From Nocardioides sp. REDSEA-S33_B3 (lineage in GTDB: Bacteria; Actinomycetota; Actinomycetes; Propionibacteriales; Nocardioidaceae), in NCBI GenBank assembly GCA_001627335.1, contig LUPK01000057.1, positions 1 through 64,000 of the forward strand: a DNA stretch of 64,000 nt. Reading direction: 5' to 3'. The first letter of the stretch is position 1; every line of letters starts with the position of its first letter. A program made the translations under genes and the position numbers. The notes under the pieces are model-generated. The model worked only from the letters and a program-made list of their open reading frames with translations. It was not told the DNA's origin and did not search any database. Below, in pieces: positions 24,852 to 35,158 of this stretch.

Positions 24852-25729
24852 GACGTCAGCAGCCGGTCCAGCGCGTGCTTCACGCGGTCGGCGTCCTCGC
24901 GGTACTTCACCAGCGCCCCCAGCGTCCGCGCGGCGGTCTCGAGGTCGAGCTCGGCGCACCCGAGGTGGTGCAGGGCCTGCGCCCAGTCCAGCGTCTCGGC
25001 CACGCCCGGCGGCTTCTGCAGCCCGGTGTCGCCGCGCAGCCGCTGCACGACGTCGACCACCTGCCGGGCCAGCGCCGCGGACACCTCGGGCAGCCGGGTG
25101 CGGACGATCTCCACCTCCCGCTCCAGCCCGGGGTGGTCGACCCAGTGGTAGAGGCAGCGCCGCTTCAGCGCGTCGTGCAGCTCACGGGTGCGGTTGGAGG
25201 TCAGCACCACCAGCGGCGGCTCGGCGGCACGGACGGTGCCGAGCTCGGGGATCGAGACCTGGTACGTCGACAGCACCTCGAGCAGGAACGCCTCGAACTC
25301 GTCGTCGGCCCGGTCGACCTCGTCGACGAGCAGCACCGCGGGCGCCTGCTGCAGGGCGGCGAGCACGGGACGCGCGAGCAGGAACCTCTCGTCGTACAGG
25401 CTCTTCTCGGCCTCCTCGACACCCTGACCCCCGAGACCGCCGGCGGCCTCGAGCGCGCGCAGGTGCAGCACCTGCCGCGGGAAGTCCCAGTCGTAGAGCG
25501 CCTGCGAGGCGTCGATCCCCTCGTAGCACTGCAGCCGCAGCAGCGGCACCCCGGCGACCTGCGCGAGCGCCTCGGCCAGCGCGGTCTTGCCGGTGCCGGG
25601 CTCGCCCTCGAGCAGCAGCGGACGCTGCATCCTCCCGGCCAGGAAGACCACGGTCGCCAGCGACTCGTCGCACAGGTAGCCGGTCGCGGCGAGCTGCTCG
25701 GCGACCTGCGCGCTGGACTCGACCTGCAT
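24848..25729 (-). CDS. MoxR/CoxD family AAA+ ATPase
   Basis: A 293-residue AAA+ ATPase of the MoxR family, close to CoxD. Walker A GEPGTGKT is at 42-49, Walker B LLVDEVDRADDEFEAFLLEV near 134-150, sensor 1 VVLTSNRTRELHDALKRRC near 174-192. With the VWA protein it forms a MoxR-VWA chaperone pair thought to insert or activate the metal centre of the molybdenum hydroxylase. First gene of a three-gene operon (ATGA overlap with the VWA gene, then xdhC). Start ATG at 25729. Confidence 0.9.
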   Translation of the reverse strand: MQVESSAQVAEQLAATGYLCDESLATVVFLAGRMQRPLLLEGEPGTGKTALAEALAQVAGVPLLRLQCYEGIDASQALYDWDFPRQVLHLRALEAAGGLGGQGVEEAEKSLYDERFLLARPVLAALQQAPAVLLVDEVDRADDEFEAFLLEVLSTYQVSIPELGTVRAAEPPLVVLTSNRTRELHDALKRRCLYHWVDHPGLEREVEIVRTRLPEVSAALARQVVDVVQRLRGDTGLQKPPGVAETLDWAQALHHLGCAELDLETAARTLGALVKYREDADRVKHALDRLLTS

Positions 25730-25771
25730 GGCGACAGGCTAGACAGCCGGGTGTTGGTCGGCGGTTGGAGC

Positions 25772-26164
25772 ATGCCCACACTGGAGGACGTGCCCTCCGT
25801 GCCCGAGCCCAAGACCTGCGCCTCCTGCGGCCGCACCATCGAGTGGCGCAGGAAGTGGGCGCGCTCGTGGGACGACGTGAAGTACTGCTCCGACGCCTGC
25901 CGCCGCCACAAGGTCACCGACACCGACCGGGCGCTGGAGACGAGCATCCGCTCGCTGCTCGACTCCCGGAAGGGCGGCGCCACCATCTGCCCCAGCGAAG
26001 CGGCCCGCGAGGTCGGCGGCGAGGACTGGCGCGACCTGATGGAGCCGGCCCGCCGCGCCGGGCGACGGCTCGTCGCGGCCGGCGAGGTCGAGGTCACCCA
26101 GGGCGGGAAGGTCGTGGACCCCTCCACCGCCAAGGGGCCGATCCGGGTCCGTCGAGTCCCCTGA
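25772..26164 (+). CDS. DUF2256/DUF3253 fusion protein
   Basis: A 130-residue protein joining two small domains. The DUF2256 zinc finger uses Cys16, Cys19, Cys39 and Cys43 (KTCASCGRTIEWRRKW and KYCSDACRRHK). The DUF3253 domain, a winged-helix-like fold, follows (LETSIRSLLDSRKGGATICP, EAAREVGGEDWRDLMEPARR). Both domains have no proven function; the fusion is common in actinobacteria. The ATG at 25772 is used; GTG codons at 25790 and 25799 are alternatives. Convergent with the nucleotidyltransferase gene, one base apart. Confidence 0.8.
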   Translation: MPTLEDVPSVPEPKTCASCGRTIEWRRKWARSWDDVKYCSDACRRHKVTDTDRALETSIRSLLDSRKGGATICPSEAAREVGGEDWRDLMEPARRAGRRLVAAGEVEVTQGGKVVDPSTAKGPIRVRRVP

Positions 26165-26165
26165 C

Positions 26166-26759
26166 CTACCGGCTGTCGACGTCGCGGCCGCTCGCCAGGT
26201 CGCCGCACTCGACGAGCACCACGTCGGCGGTCGCGAGGTAGTCGCGCGCCCCCCGGTCCCCCGTGGCCGCGGCGGCCACCCCGGCCCAGTGGTCGCGCCC
26301 GAGCAGCACCGGGTGCCCCGGCACGCCGTCGTACGCCGCTCGCGCCAGCGAGCCCGCGGCCGCACCGGCACCGCCGACTGCACCGCCGACCACCCGGGCC
26401 ACCACCTGCGGCACCAGGTCGGGCAGGTCGACCAGGCTGACCACCACCGACGGCACGTCCTCCCCGAGCCCGGCCAGGGCGGCGAGCCCGGCCCGCAGCG
26501 AGGCCCCCATCCCCTCGGCCCAGTCCTCGGCCACCACGACCTGGACGGACCCGTCCAGCAGCTCGGCCGCCTCCGGCGCCGCGCCGAGCACCACGACCAC
26601 CGGGTCGCAACCGCCCTGGCGCAGCACCTCGACGCCCCGCTGCAGCCAGGCGCCCCGGTCGTCGTGCACCAGCGCCTTGGGCATCCCCATCCGCGAGCCG
26701 GCCCCCGCGGCGAGCAGCAGCCCGGCGGGCGTGGGGGCGGGCGGATCGACGGGGGTCAC
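26166..26759 (-). CDS. MobA-like NTP transferase (MocA type)
   Basis: A 197-residue nucleotidyltransferase of the MobA-like NTP_transf_3 family. The signature LLLAAGAGSRMGMPKAL is at 14-30 (nucleotide-binding loop with Lys28) and VVSLVDLPDLVP near 103-114 carries the metal-binding aspartates; a C-terminal GVPGHPVLLGRDHW block is typical of CTP:molybdopterin cytidylyltransferase MocA. Molybdenum hydroxylases of the xanthine dehydrogenase family use molybdopterin cytosine dinucleotide, so this enzyme likely provides the cofactor for the nearby operon. The GTG at 26759 is the first start with homology; no ribosome binding site. Confidence 0.8.
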   Translation of the reverse strand: MTPVDPPAPTPAGLLLAAGAGSRMGMPKALVHDDRGAWLQRGVEVLRQGGCDPVVVVLGAAPEAAELLDGSVQVVVAEDWAEGMGASLRAGLAALAGLGEDVPSVVVSLVDLPDLVPQVVARVVGGAVGGAGAAAGSLARAAYDGVPGHPVLLGRDHWAGVAAAATGDRGARDYLATADVVLVECGDLASGRDVDSR

Positions 26760-26845
26760 GGGTCGATGGTGCCAGGCACGCGCGACCCGTCGGCCGCACG
26801 AGGCCAAGAGATGTCCTAGGGTCGCTCCCGACCGAGGGGAGAGAC

Positions 26846-27616
26846 GTGGATCACATGCGAGGAGTCGCCGTCGTCACCGGCGCCGCCGGCGCGATCGGCA
26901 CCGCACTGACCGCCACGCTGACCGACGCCGGCTACGACGTGGTCGGGCTCGACCTGCCGGAGGCCTGCCCGCCCGAGCGACTGGCGAGCGGAGCGATGGT
27001 CGGCTGCGACATCACCGACGACGCCGAGGTCCGGGCGGTCTTCGAGCGCATCGTCGCCGACCACGGGCGGATCGACCTGCTGGTCAACAACGCCGGCATC
27101 TCGGCGATCGGAGCGTTCGACGACCACGACGTCGAGACCCACCGGCAGGTGCTCGCGGTCAACCACCTCGGCTCGGTCTCCTGTACCCAGGCCGCGCTGC
27201 CGGCCCTGCGCCAGAGCCGCGGCCACGTCGTGGTGGTCAGCTCGGTCGCGGGCTTCGCCCCGGTCGTCGGCCGGCCGGCGTACGTCGCCGCCAAGCACGC
27301 CGTCACGGGGATGTTCGAGTCGCTGCGTCCCGAGCTGGCGCGCGACGGCGTCGGCGTGACGCTGGTGCACCCGACCTTCCTCACCACCCACCTCGGCACG
27401 GCCGAGGGCGGTACCGAGCGCACCACCACCGGCTCGGCCGTCACCGCCGACGACGTCGCCCGGACCGTGCTCGAGGGCGTCCGGAAGCGCCGGCCGCGGA
27501 TGCTGGTCGGCCGCACCGCCCACGTCGCCTGGCACGTGCGCCGTCTCGCGCCCGGGCTCTACGAGCGTCTGATGACCCGCCGGATGACCGCCACCGAAGG
27601 AGCCGACCGTGGCTGA
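26846..27616 (+). CDS. Short-chain dehydrogenase/reductase (classical SDR)
   Basis: A 256-residue SDR: glycine-rich motif TGAAGAIG at 11-18, NNAG at 81-84, catalytic Ser132/133, Tyr146 and Lys150 in PAYVAAK. Asp36 after the second strand (GLDLP) suggests NAD specificity. The C-terminal extension with RRLAPGLYERLMTRRM is typical of SDRs acting on bulky lipophilic alcohols. GTG start preceded by GAGGGGAG. First gene of a four-gene operon: it overlaps the flavin monooxygenase by 8 bp. Substrate unknown; co-operation with a monooxygenase and a bile-acid-type symporter hints at a steroid or terpenoid. Confidence 0.85.
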   Translation: MDHMRGVAVVTGAAGAIGTALTATLTDAGYDVVGLDLPEACPPERLASGAMVGCDITDDAEVRAVFERIVADHGRIDLLVNNAGISAIGAFDDHDVETHRQVLAVNHLGSVSCTQAALPALRQSRGHVVVVSSVAGFAPVVGRPAYVAAKHAVTGMFESLRPELARDGVGVTLVHPTFLTTHLGTAEGGTERTTTGSAVTADDVARTVLEGVRKRRPRMLVGRTAHVAWHVRRLAPGLYERLMTRRMTATEGADRG

Positions 27617-28991
27617 CCAGTCCCGCGACGAGGACCTCACCTGCGCCGTGATCGGCGCCGGCCCCACCGGGCTGGCCGCCCTGCGCACCCTCCAGCGCTA
27701 CGGCGTGCCGGCGGTCGGCTACGAGCTGGCCGACGACGTCGGCGGGCTGTGGCACATCGACGGGCCGCGCAGCACGATGTACGAGTCGGCCCACCTGATC
27801 TCCTCCAAGACCACCACGGCGTACGCCGAGTTCCCGATGCGCGAGGAGGTGGCCGACTACCCCAGCCACCGCGAGCTGCACGGCTACTTCCGCGACTTCG
27901 CCGACACCTTCGGCCTGCGCGAGCAGATCCGCTTCGGCACCGAGGTCACCGCGGTGGAGCCTGACCCGGATCCAGCGAGCGAGCAGTGGCTGGTGACCAG
28001 CACCGGCCCCGACGGCACCCGCACCGAGCGGCACTCGGCGGTGCTGCTGTGCAACGGCACGCTGAGCGAGCCGTCGGTGCCGACCTTCGAGGGCTCCTTC
28101 GACGGCGAGGTCATGCACACCAGCCGCTACCGCGACGCCGACGTGTTCGCCGGCAAGCGGGTGCTGATCATCGGTGCCGGCAACTCCGGCTGCGACATCG
28201 CCGTCGACGCCGCCCACCGCGCGGCCTCGGTCGACCTGAGCGTGCGCCGCGGCTACTACTTCGTGCCGAAGTACCTCTTCGGCAAGCCCGCCGACACCCT
28301 CAACCAGGGCAAGCCGCTACCGGCGCGGATCAAGCAGGCGGTGGACTCGCGCGTCCTCAAGGCGTTCACCGGCGACCCGGTGCGCTTCGGGTTCCCGAAG
28401 CCGGACTACAGGATCTACGAGTCGCACCCGATCGTGAACACGCTGGTGCTCCACCACATCGGCCACGGCGACGTGACCGTGCGGCCCGACATCGACCGGC
28501 TCGACGGCGACGGCGTGCGGTTCGTCGACGGCCAGCGCCACGAGTACGACCTGGTCGTGCTGGCCACCGGCTACCGCCTGCACTACCCCTTCGTCGACCG
28601 CGAGCTGCTGGCCTGGGACGGCTGGTCGCCGCAGCTGTACCTCAACATCTTCCCGCCGCGACGCACCCCCGCGCAGAGCACGCTGTTCGTGCTCGGCATG
28701 CTCGAGGCCAGCGGCATCGGCTGGCAGGGCAGGTACGCCCAGGCCGAGCTGGTGGCGGCGTACCTCCGCGCGCGACGCGACGACCCGGCGGCCGCCGCCG
28801 AGATGGACCGCCGCATCGCCGGCCCGAAGCCCGACCTCACCGGCGGCTACCGCTACCTCGCACTGGAGCGGATGTCCTACTACGTCAACAAGGACGCCTA
28901 CAAGGCGTCGCTGGCCGAGCACCTCGCGCTGCTCGACCCGCTCCCCGCCCCCGAGTCGTCGGCTCCCCGCAGCCACGAGGAGGTCCGATGA
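27609..28991 (+). CDS. Flavin-containing monooxygenase
   Basis: A 460-residue FMO-like flavoprotein. The FAD motif VIGAGPTGLAAL is at 13-24, the FMO fingerprint FDGEVMHTSRY (FxGxxxHxxxY) near 164-174, the NADPH motif IIGAGNSGCDIA near 184-195, and VLATGYRLHYPF near 316-327 matches the ATG-containing linker. The aromatic residue after the fingerprint is Tyr rather than the Trp of classical Baeyer-Villiger enzymes, so N- or S-oxygenation or an FMO-type BVMO are both possible. Coupled to the SDR upstream (8-bp overlap) and to the transporter downstream (ATGA). Confidence 0.85.
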   Translation: MADQSRDEDLTCAVIGAGPTGLAALRTLQRYGVPAVGYELADDVGGLWHIDGPRSTMYESAHLISSKTTTAYAEFPMREEVADYPSHRELHGYFRDFADTFGLREQIRFGTEVTAVEPDPDPASEQWLVTSTGPDGTRTERHSAVLLCNGTLSEPSVPTFEGSFDGEVMHTSRYRDADVFAGKRVLIIGAGNSGCDIAVDAAHRAASVDLSVRRGYYFVPKYLFGKPADTLNQGKPLPARIKQAVDSRVLKAFTGDPVRFGFPKPDYRIYESHPIVNTLVLHHIGHGDVTVRPDIDRLDGDGVRFVDGQRHEYDLVVLATGYRLHYPFVDRELLAWDGWSPQLYLNIFPPRRTPAQSTLFVLGMLEASGIGWQGRYAQAELVAAYLRARRDDPAAAAEMDRRIAGPKPDLTGGYRYLALERMSYYVNKDAYKASLAEHLALLDPLPAPESSAPRSHEEVR

Positions 28992-29938
28992 TCCCGCTGC
29001 CCTTGTTGGTGGGAGCGGACGCCGACGTCGACAGCATCCGGATCGCCTTCGAGGAGGGGTCGCTGACGACGCTGAAGATCGTCATCGGCGCGATCCTCCT
29101 CGGCGTCGCGCTCGAGACCCGCCCCTCGGACTTCCTGGCCGCGGCCAAGCGGCCCGGGTCGATCGCGATCGGGGTCGTCGCGCAGTTCCTGGTGCTACCG
29201 GCCCTGACCTTCGCGCTGACCCTGCTGCTCGACGTGCGCGGCTCGGTGGCGCTCGGCATGATCCTGGTGGCCTGCTGCCCGCCGGGCAACGTCTCCAACA
29301 TCCTCACCCACCGCGCCCGCGGCGACGTGGCGCTCTCGGTGTCGATGACCGCGGTCGGCAACGTGCTGGCGATCGTGGCGATGCCGCTCAACGTCGCCTT
29401 CTGGGGCTCGCTGCACCCCACCGGCAAGGAGCTGCTCCAGGACATCACGCTGGACGCGGTCGACATGCTGGTGGAGATCGGCACCGTCATCGGCATCCCG
29501 TTCGTCGTCGGCATCGCGATCGCCACGAAGTGGCCGCGCTTCGCCGAGCGCGCCGGGAAGATCGTCGGCCCTGTCGCGTTCCTCGCCCTCGGCGCGGTGA
29601 TCGTGGTCGGGGTCGCCGGCAACTGGTCGATCTTCGTGAACTACATCGGCATCGTGCTGGTGGCGGTCTTCCTCCACGACGCCCTCGCCCTGCTGCTCGG
29701 CTACGGCATCGCCCGCGGCACGGGCCTTCCCGAGCGCAGCCGCAAGGCGATGACCTTCGAGGTCGGCATCCGCAACTCCGGCCTCGGCCTGGTGCTGGTC
29801 TTCGCCTTCTTCGACGGCCTCGGCGGCATGGCACTGGTCGCCGCCTGGTGGGGCATCTGGGACATCATCGCCGGCCTCGCCGTCGCCCAATGGTGGGGCA
29901 TGCGTGCCGGGCGGCGTACGCCGGAGCCGGTCACGTGA
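28988..29938 (+). CDS. Bile acid:sodium symporter family transporter
   Basis: A 316-residue membrane protein of the BASS/SBF family with eight or nine predicted helices between residues 27 and 305. The family signatures are MILVACCPPGNVSNILTHRA (about 90-109, first crossover region with the Na-site residues) and FEVGIRNSGLGLVLVFAF (about 257-274, second crossover). Members carry bile acids, steroid sulfates, keto acids or other organic anions with sodium. The ATG overlaps the monooxygenase stop. In an operon of steroid-type oxidoreductases it most likely brings in their substrate. Confidence 0.85.
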   Translation: MIPLPLLVGADADVDSIRIAFEEGSLTTLKIVIGAILLGVALETRPSDFLAAAKRPGSIAIGVVAQFLVLPALTFALTLLLDVRGSVALGMILVACCPPGNVSNILTHRARGDVALSVSMTAVGNVLAIVAMPLNVAFWGSLHPTGKELLQDITLDAVDMLVEIGTVIGIPFVVGIAIATKWPRFAERAGKIVGPVAFLALGAVIVVGVAGNWSIFVNYIGIVLVAVFLHDALALLLGYGIARGTGLPERSRKAMTFEVGIRNSGLGLVLVFAFFDGLGGMALVAAWWGIWDIIAGLAVAQWWGMRAGRRTPEPVT

Positions 29939-30903
29939 GCGCCCCCGACCCCCGCACGGTGCTGGTCACCGGCGGCAGCGGCTTCCTGGGCTCCTCGGTC
30001 GTCCACGGGCTCGCCGCGGCCGGGCACCGCGTCGTCAGCGGCGACCTGCGACTGCCCGAGCAGCCCGTCGCCGGGGTCGAGCACGTCGTCCTCGACGTCA
30101 CCGACGCCGCCCTCGTGGACCAAGTGGTCGGCGAGCACGGCACCGAGGTGGTGGTCCACCTCGCCTCGGTCGTCACGCCGGGCAAGGACTCCTCCCGCGC
30201 CAAGGAGCACGCCGTCGACGTGGACGGCACCCGGCACGTGCTCGAAGCGTGCCTGGCCCACGGCGTGCGGCGCGTGGTGGTGTCGTCGTCGGGTGCGGCC
30301 TACGGGTACCACCCCGACAACGGGGCCGCCCACGACGGCTGGCTGCACGAGGACGACCCGGTGCGGGGCAACGAGGCCTTCGCCTACAGCCACCACAAGC
30401 GGCTGGTCGAGGAGATGCTCGCCGACCTGCGGGAGACCCACCCGGAGCTGGAGCAGGTCGTCCTGCGGATCGGCACGATCCTCGGGGAGCGCGTCGACAA
30501 CCAGATCACCGCGCTGTTCGAGCGGCCGCGGATGCTGCAGATCCGCGGCTCGGACTCGCCGTTCGTCTTCATCTGGGACACCGACGTCGTCGCGATCATC
30601 GAGCGCGCGGTGACCAGCGAGGCGACCGGCATCTTCAACGTCGCTGGCACCGGCGCGATGAGCATCCCCGAGATCGCCGAGGCGCTCGGCAAGCCGGTGG
30701 TCGCGCTGCCCGAGGGTCTCCTCCGGGCGGCACTGGCGGTCGGGAAGCGGCTCGGCCTGACGGCGTACGGGCCCGAGCAGACGATCTTCCTCAAGCACCG
30801 CCCGGTGCTGGCCAACGACCGGCTGGTCGAGGTCCTCGGCTACCGGCCGTCGAAGACCTCGCGCGAGGCGTTCGACGCCTGGCGCACCAGCCGCGGCCTC
30901 TGA
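29935..30903 (+). CDS. NAD-dependent epimerase/dehydratase-type (extended SDR)
   Basis: A 322-residue extended SDR. GGSGFLG at 13-19 binds NAD, VVSSSGAAYGYHPD holds the catalytic Ser, and AYSHHKRLVEEM the Tyr-x3-Lys pair. The family covers sugar epimerases and 3-beta-hydroxysteroid dehydrogenase/isomerase-like enzymes; no sugar-nucleotide genes are nearby, while the operon has SDR, FMO and BASS members, so a lipid or steroid alcohol is plausible. The GTG at 29935 overlaps the transporter stop (GTGA). Last gene of the operon, followed by a long terminator. Confidence 0.8.
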   Translation: MSAPDPRTVLVTGGSGFLGSSVVHGLAAAGHRVVSGDLRLPEQPVAGVEHVVLDVTDAALVDQVVGEHGTEVVVHLASVVTPGKDSSRAKEHAVDVDGTRHVLEACLAHGVRRVVVSSSGAAYGYHPDNGAAHDGWLHEDDPVRGNEAFAYSHHKRLVEEMLADLRETHPELEQVVLRIGTILGERVDNQITALFERPRMLQIRGSDSPFVFIWDTDVVAIIERAVTSEATGIFNVAGTGAMSIPEIAEALGKPVVALPEGLLRAALAVGKRLGLTAYGPEQTIFLKHRPVLANDRLVEVLGYRPSKTSREAFDAWRTSRGL

Positions 30904-30910
30904 CCGCTCC

Positions 30911-30962
30911 GGGGGTCGTGCCCCCGAGCGGGCGCCATGGCGCCCGCTCAGGGGCACGACCC
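30911..30962 (+). terminator. Long near-perfect palindrome after the SDR-FMO-symporter operon
   Basis: About 25-bp arms, centred on GGCGCCATGGCGCC (30930-30943), outer arms GGGGTCGTGCCCC / GGGGCACGACCCC; one mismatch. Lies 8 bp after the operon's last stop and between convergent genes. Confidence 0.75.
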
Positions 30963-30978
30963 CACAGAAATGCGGGAA

Positions 30979-31006
30979 GGCCCCGGTCGCTCTCGCGACC
31001 GGGGCC
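30979..31006 (-). terminator. groEL terminator hairpin
   Basis: GGCCCCGGTCGC (30979-30990) and GCGACCGGGGCC (30995-31006) form a perfect 12-bp stem with a TCTC loop, 29 bp past the groEL stop. Being symmetrical it could stop transcription from either side. Confidence 0.85.
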
Positions 31007-31035
31007 CTCTCGGTGGTGCTGTGGAGCGGTGGGAC

Positions 31036-32859
<1,824 letters not shown>

Positions 32860-33744
32860 TCAGGGTCGGTCCGGCAGGCCACCGGTCCGACCGGCCAGCA
32901 CACGCACCACGACGTCGGCGAACAGCGCCGCGTTGCCGGGGTGCACGTCGAGGTAGAGACCGGGCTCGATCAGCTCCAGCTCGCTGACCGCCAGGCGACC
33001 GTCGGCCAGCCGCATCATGTCCACCCGGGCGTAGGGCAGCTCCCGCCCCAGCAGTCGTACGCCGGCGGCGACCGCGGCCGCCGCGAGCTCGGCGCACTCC
33101 GGCTCGACGGGCACCGGGCGCGAGACGCCCCCGAAGTGCTCGTGCACGCGGACCTCACCGCCGGCCGGCTGCTTGTCGACCTGGCTGATGACCTCGCCGC
33201 CGAGCACGAAGACCGACCGCTCCCCCTCGGTGCGCACCGACTCCACGACCGGCTGGGCCACCCACGGTCCGGCCGTCAGCCCCTCCAGCCGAGGGTCGCG
33301 GACCGAGTCGGCCAGCACCACGCCGAGCCCGCCGGCGCCGGTGCGTGGCTTGACCAGCACGGCGCCGAAGTCGTCGATCGCGGCCTGCAGGGCCGGCACC
33401 AGGCCGTGGTCCTCCAGCAGGCGGGTGGGCACGACCGGGACCTCGGCGCCCAGCTCGAGCAGGTAGGACTTGTCGGCGTTCCACGCGAAGACGTCGGCGC
33501 CGTTGAGCACCGGGGCGACCGCCTCGGTGCCACGCACCCAGGCGAGGAACTCCGGCAGTCGCCGGTGGTAGTCCCAGGTCGAGCGCACGGCCACCAGGTC
33601 GGCGGCCGACCAGTCCACGGCCGGGTCGTCCCAGGTGACCCAGCGGGCCGTCACGTCACGTTCGGCGAAGGCGGAGACGAGGTGCTCACCGCCGTACTCG
33701 CCCTCGGGGAGCAGGGTGAAGGTGGCGAGGAGGACGGTCGGCAT
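32860..33744 (-). CDS. ATP-grasp domain protein
   Basis: A 294-residue ATP-grasp ligase-like protein (RimK/glutathione synthetase-like, resembling DcsG-type proteins). Features are an N-terminal pre-ATP-grasp domain ([25 protein letters not shown]), [10 protein letters not shown] near 88-97, the ATP-binding segment [14 protein letters not shown] near 127-140, [20 protein letters not shown] near 171-190, and a metal-binding [18 protein letters not shown] near 254-271. Such enzymes join a carboxylate to an amine via an acyl phosphate; substrates here are unknown. The ATG at 33744 has TAGCCT 7 bases upstream (leaderless). It ends 2 bp before the distal groEL CIRCE, so read-through would enter groEL. 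Confidence 0.8.
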   Translation of the reverse strand: MPTVLLATFTLLPEGEYGGEHLVSAFAERDVTARWVTWDDPAVDWSAADLVAVRSTWDYHRRLPEFLAWVRGTEAVAPVLNGADVFAWNADKSYLLELGAEVPVVPTRLLEDHGLVPALQAAIDDFGAVLVKPRTGAGGLGVVLADSVRDPRLEGLTAGPWVAQPVVESVRTEGERSVFVLGGEVISQVDKQPAGGEVRVHEHFGGVSRPVPVEPECAELAAAAVAAGVRLLGRELPYARVDMMRLADGRLAVSELELIEPGLYLDVHPGNAALFADVVVRVLAGRTGGLPDRP

Positions 33745-33751
33745 GCGGCCC

Positions 33752-33757
33752 AGGCTA
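33752..33757 (-). promoter_or_regulatory. -10 box (TAGCCT) for the ATP-grasp gene
   Basis: Minus-strand TAGCCT, 7 bases before the ATG at 33744, lying across the stop of the SGNH hydrolase gene. Confidence 0.5.
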
Positions 33758-34606
33758 GGAGGGTTCACTGAGCGTCTCGGGCGGCAGGTGCCCGAAGGGC
33801 AGCTCGGCCCGTTCACCCAGCGCCGCCAGCACCGAGGGCAGCATCGCCTTCGCGGTGCGCTTGTAGCCCAGGGCGCTGGGGTGGAACCGGTCGAGGCTGA
33901 ACATCTCGTCGGGGTTGGTGATGAAGAACGGCCCCACCACCTCGGCCAGCGACACCGCGTGCGCACCCGAGCGGACCGCGGCGGCGGCCTGGGCGGCGGC
34001 CAGCTGGCGCGAGGCCCGCGAGCCGAGGGCGCGCAGCGGCTGGGGCACCGGGCGGAGCGCCCCCAGGTCGGGGCAGGTGCCGACGACGACGGCGGTGCCC
34101 CGCTCGCGCAGCCGCGCGATGGCCTCCTCGAGGTGCTTGACCGAGTCGGCCACCGGCACCCGGTGGGTGACGTCGTTGCCGCCGACCACGATGACCGCGA
34201 CGTCGGCGGCGTAGTCGCCGGGCAGCGCGTCGATCTGCCCGGCCAGCATCGAGGACTCCGAGCCGACCACGGCCCCCGTGCGCAGCCGCACCGAGCGGTG
34301 CAGCGTCGTGGCGAGCGCCTTGCTCAGCCGCCCGCCGAGGGTCTCCTTGCGGATGTCCGCACCGAGCCCGGCGGCGATCGAGTCGCCGAGGAGCAGCAGG
34401 TCGACCGGGTTCCCGTACGACGGCTTCCACACCCGGTCCGCGTCCGGGGCCTGCTCGCCCAGCGGCTTGCCGATGATGCGCCGGGCGGTCTCGGCCTGGC
34501 GGTGGAGCAGCTCGCGGGCGGCGTACCCGAGTCCTCCGCCGGCGGCGCCCACCACACCGGCGACCGCGGCCACCGCGAGCAGTCGCCCTCGCGCAGATCT
34601 GTCCAC
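33755..34606 (-). CDS. SGNH/GDSL hydrolase, membrane anchored or secreted
   Basis: A 283-residue esterase. A short hydrophobic N-terminus (LLAVAAVAGVVGAAGGG, about 9-25) acts as signal or anchor. Block I GDSIAAG has Ser76, the Gly/Asn blocks are near GSESSML and VVGGNDVTH, and block V is SLDRFHPSALGY with catalytic Asp and His. The actinobacterial subgroup to which it belongs usually acts on cell-envelope esters. GTG start at 34606 without ribosome site; TAGCCA lies 6 bases upstream. Same strand as the ATP-grasp gene, 10 bp before it. Confidence 0.85.
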   Translation of the reverse strand: MDRSARGRLLAVAAVAGVVGAAGGGLGYAARELLHRQAETARRIIGKPLGEQAPDADRVWKPSYGNPVDLLLLGDSIAAGLGADIRKETLGGRLSKALATTLHRSVRLRTGAVVGSESSMLAGQIDALPGDYAADVAVIVVGGNDVTHRVPVADSVKHLEEAIARLRERGTAVVVGTCPDLGALRPVPQPLRALGSRASRQLAAAQAAAAVRSGAHAVSLAEVVGPFFITNPDEMFSLDRFHPSALGYKRTAKAMLPSVLAALGERAELPFGHLPPETLSEPS

Positions 34607-34680
34607 GGTGCATGGCTACCGGCGGCGCCTGAACAGCAGGCGAGGAGAAGGTTCACCCCACGTGTCGATCGAGCCCCGCC

Positions 34681-35028
34681 ACGCCCGTCATCTCGGTGGC
34701 CGCCGAGCACGCCGTCGCCCCCACCCCGGCCGACACGGCGTGGTCGCGGATCGTCGGCCACTACGACGCCCTGCTCGGGCTCGGCGACTCCCCCGTGGTG
34801 CGGCTGCACCGCGCGGTCGCGGTGGCCGAGGCCGACGGCCCGGAAGCGGGTCTCGAGGAGCTGATCGGCCTGGTGCTGCCCGGCCACCGGCTCCCCAGCG
34901 TGCGCGCGACGCTGCTCGCGCGACTGGGCCGGGTCGAGGAGGCCCGCGACGCCTTCGAGGAGGCGCTCGCGCTGTGCGGGAACGCCGCCGAGGCCGAGCA
35001 CCTCGCCGGCCGGCTCGCGGACCTCTGA
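34681..35028 (+). pseudogene. Remnant of an ECF (SigJ/ECF42-type) sigma factor, C-terminal domain only
   Basis: The open frame ending at 35028 reads HAVAPTPADTAWSRIVGHYD, then SPVVRLHRAVAVAEADGPEA, LLARLGRVEEARDAFEEALA and ends EHLAGRLADL. This is the TPR-like C-terminal SnoaL-less domain of ECF42-type sigma factors (normally about 400 residues; consensus DW-RI-YDAL, SPVV-LNRAVAVAE-DGP, LG-R-EAR-AYE-AL). The sigma2 and sigma4 DNA-binding regions are missing: in frame upstream there is a stop at 34630 and no homology before 34687. The first possible start, GTG 34696, has no ribosome binding site. A truncated relic, though translation of a TPR-only protein is not excluded. Confidence 0.7.
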
Positions 35029-35158
35029 TCCCCGCCGGCTGATCCCCGACGACGGATCCCCGACGACGGATCCCCAACGAGGGGTCGGGACGGAGGTCCC
35101 CACGATCTGAGTACGTCGACTCACGCGCACCCCCGGGCGCGAGGTCGACGCTGGAGGT

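Noticed and set aside
34696..35028. An independent small TPR protein
   Set aside because: Its sequence matches the C-terminal part of ECF42 sigma factors, and no ribosome site or proper start is present; treated as a remnant.
35109..35124. TGAGT-N6-ACTCA dyad before the DUF2157 gene as a firm operator
   Set aside because: Five-base arms are short enough to arise by chance; mentioned only in the gene entry.
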